From the NCBI GenBank assembly GCA_000437555.1, contig FR901015.1:21590-56493 (forward strand): a DNA stretch of 34,904 nt, in the 5' to 3' direction. Source of the DNA: Acidaminococcus sp. CAG:917. Its GTDB lineage: Bacteria; Bacillota; Clostridia; Christensenellales; CAG-917. The position numbers and the translations under genes are program-made. The notes under the pieces were generated by a model that worked only from the letters and a program-made list of their open reading frames with translations, was not told the DNA's origin and made no database searches. Numbering within the stretch: position 1 is the stretch's first letter; the number at the start of each line of letters is the position of its first letter. Below are positions 1-6,520 of this stretch, in pieces.

Positions 1-1
1 T

Positions 2-193
2 TTAAACAGAAATTATCCCTCTCCTCTATATGTCGAGGGTTGTAAAAAATGCGGAGCTTGTCTTAAGATAGGCTGTCCGGCTATCGAGAAACAAAAGGAA
101 GGGAACGTGATAATTAATCCCACGCAGTGCGTAGGTTGCGCCGTTTGCAGTCAGCTTTGCAAATTCGGAGCAATCAAGGGAGGTAAAAAATGA
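2..193 (+). CDS. iorA: Indolepyruvate ferredoxin oxidoreductase alpha subunit, C-terminal end (partial)
   Basis: This is the last 63 codons of a gene whose start lies before the window. The reading frame ends at TGA 191-193, which overlaps the iorB start as ATGA. The visible protein is a two-cluster ferredoxin domain: CKKCGACLKIGCP followed by CVGCAVCSQLCKFGAI, each able to bind a [4Fe-4S] cluster. That is the usual C-terminal domain of IorA, which holds the thiamine pyrophosphate site further upstream and passes electrons from aryl-pyruvate decarboxylation to ferredoxin. The identification rests on this ferredoxin tail plus the iorB gene directly after it, because the catalytic part is out of view. 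Translational coupling to iorB suggests the two subunits are made in equal amounts. Confidence 0.85.
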   Translation, partial: LNRNYPSPLYVEGCKKCGACLKIGCPAIEKQKEGNVIINPTQCVGCAVCSQLCKFGAIKGGKK

Positions 194-759
194 AAACCAA
201 TATATTGATAGTAGGAGTGGGCGGTCAGGGAACGCTTCTCGCTTCGAGAATACTCGGCAGATATGCTCAGCTTAAAGGTCTCGATTGCAAACTAAGCGAG
301 GTTCACGGTATGTCGCAAAGAGGCGGCAGCGTTGTTACGCATGTAAAAATGGCGGATAAGGTTTCGTCTCCCATAGTTGCTTTGCACGATGCGGATATAA
401 TTTTGTCGTTTGAGAAGCTTGAATCGGCAAGATATCTTAACTTTTTAAAGGACGGTGGAGTCGTTGTCGTAAACACTCAGCAAATACTTCCAATGCCTGT
501 CATTTGCGGTATGAAGGAATATCCTGTCGACATTCTTGAACAGGTAAAGCAAAGAGGCATAAAAGTCATTGAAGCGGACGCCCTTTCCAAAGCGGAAGAC
601 GTCGGCTCGGCAAAAGCAGTCAACGTTGTTATGATTGGCGCGTTAAGCAAATATATGAATTTTGACAAAGAAAAGATGATAGAGGCGATAAAAAGCACTG
701 TTCCGCCTAAGTTTTTGGATATGAACCTCGCCGCTTTCGAAAAAGGATACGAAATTTAA
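190..759 (+). CDS. iorB: Indolepyruvate ferredoxin oxidoreductase beta subunit
   Basis: The 189-residue protein is the gamma-type domain of the pyruvate:ferredoxin oxidoreductase superfamily. The N-terminal glycine-rich segment GVGGQGTLLASRILG (about residues 9-23) and the SEVHGMSQRGGSV segment (about 36-48) are hallmarks of IorB. With IorA it converts aryl-pyruvates from aromatic amino-acid transamination to aryl-acetyl-CoA and CO2, reducing ferredoxin in the cytoplasm. The length matches the family (about 190-200). The start ATG lies inside the iorA stop (ATGA) and has GGAGG eight bases upstream. The following paaK and ACT genes support an aromatic amino-acid role. 2-Ketoacid oxidoreductase gamma subunits of other specificity look similar, so the substrate is inferred from family and neighbours. 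Confidence 0.9.
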   Translation: MKTNILIVGVGGQGTLLASRILGRYAQLKGLDCKLSEVHGMSQRGGSVVTHVKMADKVSSPIVALHDADIILSFEKLESARYLNFLKDGGVVVVNTQQILPMPVICGMKEYPVDILEQVKQRGIKVIEADALSKAEDVGSAKAVNVVMIGALSKYMNFDKEKMIEAIKSTVPPKFLDMNLAAFEKGYEI

Positions 760-787
760 ATTTTTATAAATTACGGGAGTATAACTT

Positions 788-2089
788 ATGTTCAATGAAA
801 AAATTGAAAAGATGACTCGTTCCGAACTTGACAATCTTCAATCCGTCAGACTTGTCGACGTCGTAAAGAGGGTTTATGAAAACGTGAAGTATTATCGCAA
901 CAAAATGGACGCGATAAAACTTAAGCCGTCGGATATCAAATCAATTGACGACATTTCAAAACTTCCTTTTACGACAAAGCAGGATTTAAGAGACAATTAT
1001 CCATTCGGCACTTTTGCCGTTCCGCACAAGGAAATCGTCAGAGTGCACGCTTCAAGCGGAACGACAGGCAAGCAGACGGTTGTCGGTTACACGCAAAGAG
1101 ACCTCGACGACTGGTCGGAATGTGCTGCGAGAGCTCTTTCCATTGCAGGTTGTACCGATGAAGATATTGTTCACGTTTCGTTCGGATACGGCTTGTTTAC
1201 CGGAGGCCTTGGGCTTCACTACGGTTCGGAAAAACTCGGAGCCATGACTGTTCCCGTGTCTACGGGCAACACCATGAGACAGATAACTTTGCTCAAAGAT
1301 TTCGGTGCGACGACTATTTGTTGCACTCCGTCTTATGCTATATTCATTGCCGAGGAAATAGAAAAAATGGGCATTCCCATTTCGGAATTTAAATTAAAAA
1401 GAGGCGTTTTCGGAGCAGAGCCGTGGTCGGATTCGATGAAAGAGAGAATAGAAAAAATGCTCAACATAAAGGCTTACGATATATACGGTTTGTCCGAAAT
1501 ATCAGGTCCCGGCGTTTCGATATGCTGCGGAGACAGTTTCGGACTTCACGTCATGGAAGATTTCTTCTATCCGGAAATTGTCGATACCGACACGCTTCAG
1601 CCTCTTGCCGACAACGAAAAAGGCGAACTTTGTTTCACAACGTTAAACAAACAGGGTATGCCGCTTATCCGCTACAGAACAAGAGATATAAGCGCATTAA
1701 ACCACGACGTATGCCCTTTCTGCGGACGCGGACTTGTCAGAATGAAGAGAGTCTTCGGCAGAAGCGACGATATGCTCATAATAAGAGGCGTTAACGTGTT
1801 CCCGTCACAGATTGAAACGGTGCTGTTAAACATTCCCGAGGTTATCGGCTCGCACTATAAAATTATCGTCGACAGGGTGGGCGTGCTCGATACTATGGAA
1901 ATACAGGTGGAAATCTCGGAAGCAAATATTACCGACGAAGTTAAATCAATCGAAAAAATCAAATCTAAGGTTGAACACGATATGCAATCTATGCTAGGCA
2001 TAGGCTCAAAGATAACTTTGTTATCGCCCAATTCTCTCCCGCTTTCAGAGGGCAAAACCAAAAGAGTGGAAGACAGGAGAAAAATTTAA
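788..2089 (+). CDS. paaK: Phenylacetate-CoA ligase family protein
   Basis: This 433-residue adenylate-forming enzyme has the usual PaaK length. It shows the nucleotide-binding motif SSGTTGKQTVVGYT near residues 89-102, YGLSEISGPG near 232-241, RYRTRDI near 296, and a C-terminal lid with RSDDMLIIRGVNVFPSQIE near 325-343. It joins or releases aryl-acetates and CoA with ATP/AMP. In iorAB operons of anaerobes such a ligase is thought to run with IOR, either saving ATP from aryl-acetyl-CoA or activating aryl-acetate for the reverse reaction; the direction cannot be read from sequence. GGGAG at 775-779 sets the ATG start. Twelve bases separate it from the ACT gene downstream, so it is part of the same operon. 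Confidence 0.9.
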   Translation: MFNEKIEKMTRSELDNLQSVRLVDVVKRVYENVKYYRNKMDAIKLKPSDIKSIDDISKLPFTTKQDLRDNYPFGTFAVPHKEIVRVHASSGTTGKQTVVGYTQRDLDDWSECAARALSIAGCTDEDIVHVSFGYGLFTGGLGLHYGSEKLGAMTVPVSTGNTMRQITLLKDFGATTICCTPSYAIFIAEEIEKMGIPISEFKLKRGVFGAEPWSDSMKERIEKMLNIKAYDIYGLSEISGPGVSICCGDSFGLHVMEDFFYPEIVDTDTLQPLADNEKGELCFTTLNKQGMPLIRYRTRDISALNHDVCPFCGRGLVRMKRVFGRSDDMLIIRGVNVFPSQIETVLLNIPEVIGSHYKIIVDRVGVLDTMEIQVEISEANITDEVKSIEKIKSKVEHDMQSMLGIGSKITLLSPNSLPLSEGKTKRVEDRRKI

Positions 2090-2101
2090 GGAGGGGAAAT
2101 T

Positions 2102-2503
2102 ATGTTAGTCAATCAAATCGCAGTATTTTTGGAAAATCGCACGGGCAGGCTTTTGTCGCTTTCTAAAGCTCTTTCGGATAGCGGAATTGACCTTGTCTCG
2201 CTCAATATCGCGGATACGAGCGACTTTGGTATTGTCCGTATGATAACTTCCGACAACGAAAAGGCGGCTAAGGCGTTAAAAGAAGCAGGTTTCGTTGTCA
2301 AGCAAACCGAACTCGTTTCCATCGAGGTGGACGATACGCCGGGCGGACTCACAAAGGTGCTCGAGGCTTTAGGCGACAGCGATATAGATATCGAATATCT
2401 TTATTCTTACGCAAAGAGCAACAGCTCAAAAGCATCAATCTTGTTTAAGACGAGCGATATCGACAAGGCAAATAAAATTTTAAAGGATAAAAAGCTTATA
2501 TAA
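2102..2503 (+). CDS. ACT domain-containing regulatory protein
   Basis: The 133-residue protein consists of two ACT domains back to back (roughly residues 1-66 and 68-133). The first begins VNQIAVFLENRTGRLLSLSKAL, split here as VNQIAVFLENRTGR then LLSLSKAL, with the typical glycine-arginine turn; the second begins VSIEVDDTPGGLTKVLEAL. ACT pairs bind amino acids and act as sensors or allosteric partners. A stand-alone double-ACT gene is often found straight after iorAB-paaK in Clostridia and archaea, so aromatic or branched amino acids are the likely ligands, though no catalytic domain is present to prove a target. A strong AGGAGGGG site precedes the ATG by six bases. It is the last gene of the operon. 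Confidence 0.85.
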   Translation: MLVNQIAVFLENRTGRLLSLSKALSDSGIDLVSLNIADTSDFGIVRMITSDNEKAAKALKEAGFVVKQTELVSIEVDDTPGGLTKVLEALGDSDIDIEYLYSYAKSNSSKASILFKTSDIDKANKILKDKKLI

Positions 2504-2591
2504 TATAAGTTATTTTATGTCGGCGCAACATAAAAAATGATATTTCCTCACAACCTCATAGCCTAAGGCATAATATGACGGTGGTGAAAGT

Positions 2592-3608
2592 GTGGAAATT
2601 TGCGCTTATTGTGATTTAAACATTATAAGACAGAACCTTTTGCATTTCAAATTGAAAGGCAAAAGGCTTTTGTTTATGGTAAAAGCAAATGCTTACGGAC
2701 ACGGAATTATCGAAGTAGCAAAGGCGACAGAGGACATAGTCGACTATTTCGGCGTAGCAACTGTATTTGAGGGATTGAAACTTCGTAAATCGGGCATAAC
2801 CAAGCCGATTTTAGTTTCAATCTTTTTTTGCGATGAAGCGAAGTTTTATCCGAAGTATGACCTTACTGCCGCCGTATTTTTAAAAGAACACATTTTCGCT
2901 CTGTCGACTGAAGCAAAAAAGGTCGGGAAATGGACAAATGCCTTTATAAAATGCGATACGGGAATGAACCGTCTGGGCGTTAAAGGGGAAAATCTTGAAA
3001 AGCTTCTCGGTGTCGCAAAAAACGCTTCTTTTATTGAATTCAGGGGAATGTTTTCCCATTTAAGGCTGTCAAACGAAATGCAATTGAGACAATTCGAAAC
3101 GGACATGCACCTTTACAAAAAAAATCTGGGGAACGGAATTTTTCATATCCTTTCCACAAACAGCGCAGATTTAAATATAGATACGGATATGATAAGGGTG
3201 GGGATAGGCGGTTACGGATACGCTGCCGGTGCCCTTCCCGCGCTTAGCGTATATACAAAAGTTATTTGCTCTAAATACGCTAAAAAAGGTGAGTTCGTAA
3301 GCTACGGAAGCTATAAGCTTAAAAGAAGCACCAATCTGGCAGTCGTGTTTGGCGGATATTACGACGGTATAAAGAGAATTGGACAAAGCATTGTCATAGC
3401 CGGGAAAAGGTGCAAGGTGCTGAATGTGTCTTGTATGGATATGGCTGTCGTCGATACGGGAGAGTATACGGCAAGAGCGGGGGAATGCGCATGTATTTTG
3501 GGAGAGGGATATACGGCGGAAGATATTGCAAAAGATACCGATACAATAAGCTATGAAGTTTTAACTTCACTTGACAAAGGACGGTTAAAGAGGGTATATT
3601 TTAGTTAG
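2592..3608 (+). CDS. alr: Alanine racemase
   Basis: This PLP enzyme interconverts L- and D-alanine for peptidoglycan. The PLP lysine is K31 in MVKANAYGHG. Other family marks are CDTGMNRLG (121-129), the second catalytic base Tyr238 in FVSYGSY, and SCMDMAVVD (280-288). At 338 residues it is shorter than common Alr proteins (360-390), and IRVGIGGYGY is a weak match to the usual RPGIALYG segment, but both catalytic residues are present. The start is a GTG at 2592 preceded by GGTGAAAG, and no ATG lies close by in frame. It opens a housekeeping run (alr, formyl-THF cyclo-ligase, rsmD, coaD) with gaps under 10 bases. It is the only cell-wall precursor gene here. Confidence 0.9.
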   Translation: MEICAYCDLNIIRQNLLHFKLKGKRLLFMVKANAYGHGIIEVAKATEDIVDYFGVATVFEGLKLRKSGITKPILVSIFFCDEAKFYPKYDLTAAVFLKEHIFALSTEAKKVGKWTNAFIKCDTGMNRLGVKGENLEKLLGVAKNASFIEFRGMFSHLRLSNEMQLRQFETDMHLYKKNLGNGIFHILSTNSADLNIDTDMIRVGIGGYGYAAGALPALSVYTKVICSKYAKKGEFVSYGSYKLKRSTNLAVVFGGYYDGIKRIGQSIVIAGKRCKVLNVSCMDMAVVDTGEYTARAGECACILGEGYTAEDIAKDTDTISYEVLTSLDKGRLKRVYFS

Positions 3609-3616
3609 AGGATATT

Positions 3617-4153
3617 ATGGCAGACAAAAGACAGTTAAGAATCGAAATTAAAGAACGGCTTCAGAGAATGACAGAAGTCGAAAAGAAAAAAATGTCGGAT
3701 ACCATTTTTGACAAAGTTTTATCCTGCGATGAGTTTAAAAATGCAAAAAGCGTGTTTTGCTATATGTCCGATTTTAACGAACCATATTCAATTGATTTTA
3801 TAAAAAAAGCAATCAGACTCGGTAAAAAAGTTTACGTTCCCAAAACCGACGAAGATACGATGACCGCTGTGGAAATAGACGAAGATACTGAATTCTGGTT
3901 CAACAAATACGGAATTTTAGAGCCGAAATGCGGTCAAAGCTCTGAAAATATCGATTTTACCGTAGTGCCTGTAGTCGGTTTTGACAGTCAAAACAACAGG
4001 TTAGGACACGGCAAGGCTTATTATGATAAATTTTTGTCAAAAGTCAAAACATATAAGTGCGGGGTCGCTTTTGAGTGCCAAAGGATAGACGTTCCGTTTG
4101 CGGAAATCAGCGACGTTCCGCTTGACAGGGTGATAACAAATGAGAGTAATTAG
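3617..4153 (+). CDS. 5-formyltetrahydrofolate cyclo-ligase
   Basis: The 178-residue protein belongs to the 5-FTHF cyclo-ligase family (MTHFS/YgfA type), which uses ATP to return 5-formyl-THF to 5,10-methenyl-THF and so repairs the folate pool. The signature is the C-terminal VVGFDSQNNRLGHGKAYYDK segment (about residues 117-136), a variant of the family consensus FDxxGxRLGxGxGYYD: His and Lys replace the more usual Tyr/Gly and Gly. The N-terminal RIEIKERLQRM helix is also typical. GAGGATATT precedes the ATG. Its last 14 bases overlap rsmD, which implies translational coupling. Confidence 0.88.
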   Translation: MADKRQLRIEIKERLQRMTEVEKKKMSDTIFDKVLSCDEFKNAKSVFCYMSDFNEPYSIDFIKKAIRLGKKVYVPKTDEDTMTAVEIDEDTEFWFNKYGILEPKCGQSSENIDFTVVPVVGFDSQNNRLGHGKAYYDKFLSKVKTYKCGVAFECQRIDVPFAEISDVPLDRVITNESN

Positions 4154-4679
4154 CGGAAAATACCGTTTCAAAAGGCTTTATGCGCCCGAGGGCGATTTAG
4201 TTCGTCCGACAACGGACAGAATAAAAGAAACAATATTTAACGTCCTGCAAGGCTACGTCTTAGGAAGCGTAATTCTTGACTTATTTGCAGGCAGCGGTGC
4301 GCTGGGGATAGAGGCGTTGTCGAGAGGCGCATCTTTTGCCGATTTTGTCGATGTTTCGGCAAATTCTTTAAAATTTGTAAATCTCAATCTTGAAGGCGTC
4401 GATAAATCTACTTACAACGTTTCAAAAAGCGATTTTTTAGCATATCTTAATTTTTGCGATAAAAAGTATGACGTGATATTTGTTGACGCACCTTATAAGT
4501 CGGATATGGGGCAGAAAGCGGTTGATTGTATTATCGAGCGCGATATCTTAGCGGACGGCGGAGTAATTGTTTTCGAGCATGATACAAAAACGCCTTATGT
4601 TCCGACCGATACAAATAATTATAAAATCAAAACCAAAGTAATGGGAAATACAACCGCAGAGTTTATAGAAAAATTGTAG
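4140..4679 (+). CDS. rsmD: 16S rRNA (guanine(966)-N(2))-methyltransferase RsmD
   Basis: This 179-residue Rossmann-fold methyltransferase starts with MRVISGKYR and shows RPTTDRIKETIFNVL, both strongly characteristic of RsmD. The SAM-binding motif DLFAGSGALGIEALSRGA spans residues 47-64 and the catalytic DAPY, a variant of DPPY/NPPF, sits at 116-119. It methylates G966 of 16S rRNA in the assembled 30S subunit. The order rsmD then coaD is one of the most conserved pairings in bacteria, which strengthens the call. The gene starts inside the preceding cyclo-ligase gene and ends three bases before coaD. Confidence 0.95.
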   Translation: MRVISGKYRFKRLYAPEGDLVRPTTDRIKETIFNVLQGYVLGSVILDLFAGSGALGIEALSRGASFADFVDVSANSLKFVNLNLEGVDKSTYNVSKSDFLAYLNFCDKKYDVIFVDAPYKSDMGQKAVDCIIERDILADGGVIVFEHDTKTPYVPTDTNNYKIKTKVMGNTTAEFIEKL

Positions 4680-4682
4680 ATT

Positions 4683-5132
4683 ATGATAGCATTTTTTACG
4701 GGAACTTTTGACCCGCCTACAATCGGGCACATAAATATAATAGAACGCGCGAGCAATCTTTTTGATAAGGTTGTCGTTTTGATGTTGATTAATCCGGATA
4801 AAAAGACAAAATATACCGTAAATCAAAGACTTGAAATGCTCAAACTTTTAACGTCCGATTTTGATAACGTTACCTTTGATTTCTCCGATAAGTACGCAGT
4901 AGATTATGTCAAATCACACGGTGGCGGTGTTTTGCTAAGAGGTTTGCGGAATGTAAACGATTTTGCTTATGAGGCGGATATGGCAAAATATAACGTCGAA
5001 CACGGCGTCGATACCGTTTTTATGATGGCGGCAGATTCTCTCAAAAGCGTTTCGTCTACGGCGGCAAAAGAAAACGGAAAAAATAATTTATTGCCGCAAA
5101 AAATAGCGGATTTCATTAAGACTTTATCTTAG
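4683..5132 (+). CDS. coaD: Pantetheine-phosphate adenylyltransferase
   Basis: CoaD adds AMP to 4'-phosphopantetheine, the penultimate step of coenzyme A synthesis. The nucleotidyl-transferase motif GTFDPPTIGH is at residues 7-16 and the LLRGLRNVNDF substrate loop at about 83-93. The protein is 149 residues, slightly short against about 160. The canonical ISSxxVRE motif appears as VSSTAAKE, so the arginine of that loop is replaced by lysine. The start follows rsmD with a three-base gap and no strong ribosome site of its own, pointing to coupled translation. The stop codon lies within the terminator hairpin that ends the operon. Confidence 0.93.
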   Translation: MIAFFTGTFDPPTIGHINIIERASNLFDKVVVLMLINPDKKTKYTVNQRLEMLKLLTSDFDNVTFDFSDKYAVDYVKSHGGGVLLRGLRNVNDFAYEADMAKYNVEHGVDTVFMMAADSLKSVSSTAAKENGKNNLLPQKIADFIKTLS

Positions 5133-5148
5133 ATAAGGTCTTTTTTAA
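5118..5148 (+). terminator. Rho-independent terminator after coaD
   Basis: AAGACTTTATC at 5118-5128 pairs with GATAAGGTCTT at 5132-5142 across a three-base loop, with one G-U pair, and runs into TTTT. The coaD stop TAG lies in the loop, so the gene end and terminator overlap. Confidence 0.8.
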
Positions 5149-5160
5149 AATAATGCTATA

Positions 5161-5247
5161 AAGCCGTTTTTAAGGGACAATATTGCCCTTTTAAGGCAGC
5201 AGAGTTATTGCTTATTGTGAAATAACAAAAGGTGAAACGGCTTTTTC
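5161..5247 (+). ncRNA. Candidate three-way-junction RNA element downstream of coaD
   Basis: AAGCCGTTT (5161-5169) pairs perfectly with AAACGGCTT (5235-5243), followed by a short T-run. Inside this closing stem lie two hairpins: AAGGG/CCCTT (5172-5176 with 5186-5190, with a self-complementary CAATATTG between) and GTTATT/AATAAC (5204-5209 with 5221-5226). I do not recognise a known RNA family. It could be a second, elaborate terminator, a processed 3' fragment of the coaD transcript, or a small RNA. No dedicated promoter is evident. Confidence 0.35.
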
Positions 5248-5273
5248 AATTTATTTTATTTTCAAAGCATTTT

Positions 5274-5304
5274 ATAAAAAAATAACCTTGCCGAACGGCA
5301 AGGC
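5274..5304 (-). terminator. Rho-independent terminator of the PAP2 gene
   Basis: Read on the minus strand, CCTTGCC and GGCAAGG (5303-5297 and 5292-5286) form a perfect 7-bp stem with a four-base loop, followed by a T-rich run. It lies about 30 bases after the PAP2 stop. Confidence 0.85.
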
Positions 5305-5330
5305 TAAAAAAAGTTGAATGGAATTTAAGT

Positions 5331-6197
5331 TTATTTTTGGCTATCGTTTAGAGATTTTATATCGTCTGTATTGTTTATATCATTTATATCGTTTTGTTTT
5401 TCCGTTTTATTTGAATTAATAGGGGTAGTTATATCTTCGGCATTGCTTTGCGGCTTCTGTTCGTCTGCGATGTCGATTAGAACCGCTAAGTCGTCGAAGC
5501 CCTTATCGTTTGCGTCCGCGTTTTTGTTTTCTGCCTTTTTTAATTGCAGACAATCCAAAAGCGACAGCACAGCGTTAAAAATTAAAACCAGCGATACTGA
5601 AATTAAAATTCCGCCAATGATGTCCGTAGCCCAATGTACTCCGCTATAGAGTCTTAAAATCGCCATTGCTACCGAACACACGGCCGTTACGCCGAGGGCG
5701 ACAAATTTTATTGTTCTGTTTTTTACAAGTCGGCAAATCATCAGAAAAGATGACAGTAGGACGGTTATCGCGAGCATTGTGTGGGACGAAGGATACGATG
5801 CTTCCGCTTTTCCGTCAATCAATATGGGGCGGTAGTTAACTGCAACCAGCTCAAAAAATACGTAGGTTGCCGCAACTGCGATATATAGCCCGAGTAGAGC
5901 ATAAAAATGCAAATCGACTTTTTTTAAGTTTTTGCGCTTTATAAGCTGAATTATGCCCAATACGGCAAAAAAAGCGGCAGGGATAATGAAGATATATCCC
6001 AATATTTCCGTGGCAAGGTAAATGGCGTCGTTTGTGCCGATGGAGTCGAAAACGGAATGATTGATAGTTGAAAATCCTAAATTCGTTCCCGATATGCCTG
6101 ACGGTTGAACATCTACAGTCGACACCAATATTGTAAAAATAATCGATATTAAAAGGACAACACCTGCCATGATAAAATCGTTTCTTACTTTTTTCAT
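5331..6197 (-). CDS. PAP2-family membrane phosphatase
   Basis: This 288-residue membrane protein carries the three acid-phosphatase motifs of the PAP2 family: YRP with an upstream basic region (122-124), PSSH (136-139) and SGVHWATD (185-192). About six membrane segments are visible (near 9-27, 61-86, 98-121, 140-157, 163-182, 193-215). Such enzymes dephosphorylate lipid phosphates such as undecaprenyl diphosphate or phosphatidylglycerophosphate at the membrane; the exact lipid is unknown. A hydrophilic tail of about 70 residues, rich in Asp, Asn and Lys (ends DDIKSLNDSQK), is not part of the fold and looks like a disordered cytoplasmic extension. It is transcribed alone from a consensus promoter and ends at its own terminator. 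Confidence 0.88.
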   Translation of the reverse strand: MKKVRNDFIMAGVVLLISIIFTILVSTVDVQPSGISGTNLGFSTINHSVFDSIGTNDAIYLATEILGYIFIIPAAFFAVLGIIQLIKRKNLKKVDLHFYALLGLYIAVAATYVFFELVAVNYRPILIDGKAEASYPSSHTMLAITVLLSSFLMICRLVKNRTIKFVALGVTAVCSVAMAILRLYSGVHWATDIIGGILISVSLVLIFNAVLSLLDCLQLKKAENKNADANDKGFDDLAVLIDIADEQKPQSNAEDITTPINSNKTEKQNDINDINNTDDIKSLNDSQK

Positions 6198-6291
6198 TTG
6201 AATTTCCTTTGCAAATAGTTTTTGTTTTTTGCTTTCAAATTATTTATAAACCTTTTTTAAATCAATTTATAAACATTTATATTGCCTATAA

Positions 6292-6320
6292 ATTATATAA
6301 AAACCGTGCGACTTTGTCAA
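6292..6320 (-). promoter_or_regulatory. Sigma-A promoter for the PAP2 gene
   Basis: On the minus strand TTGACA (6320-6315), a 17-base spacer and TATAAT (6297-6292) give a perfect consensus promoter facing the PAP2 gene. Confidence 0.85.
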
Positions 6321-6485
6321 GCTGTAGGCTCATTATGCGTATTTTTTTTTGTATTATTTATATGATTTTTTTTAAACCCGAATAAAACGAATATGTTACT
6401 TTTTAAATTCAAGCATATTGAACTTATTTTTAAATTTAAGCTTAAAGCAATATATAGGTTAGATAATACGAAATATTTTTACACC

Positions 6486-6514
6486 TTGAAACACGGTGAA
6501 ATATTTGTTAAAAT
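6486..6514 (+). promoter_or_regulatory. Promoter for the sialidase gene, start point near its ATG
   Basis: TTGAAA (6486-6491), a 17-base spacer and TAAAAT (6509-6514) resemble a sigma-A promoter. The expected transcription start, about seven bases on, falls at the ATG of the sialidase gene (6521), which would give a leaderless mRNA. Confidence 0.5.
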
Positions 6515-6520
6515 AAAATA

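Larger units (their letters stand above)
6198..6520. other. Divergent AT-rich intergenic region
   Basis: No gene is seen in this 323-base spacer between two divergently transcribed genes. It holds the PAP2 promoter (6292-6320, minus) and the likely sialidase promoter (6486-6514, plus). The PAP2 transcript would have a leader of about 85 bases, strongly AT-rich, without a recognisable riboswitch. A short palindrome TTTAAGCTTAAA lies at 6435-6446. Confidence 0.6.

Noticed and set aside
2513..2535. Hairpin TTTTATGT/ACATAAAA between the ACT gene and alr
   Set aside because: The stem is only A-T rich and has no T-run on the plus strand, so it is not counted as a terminator.
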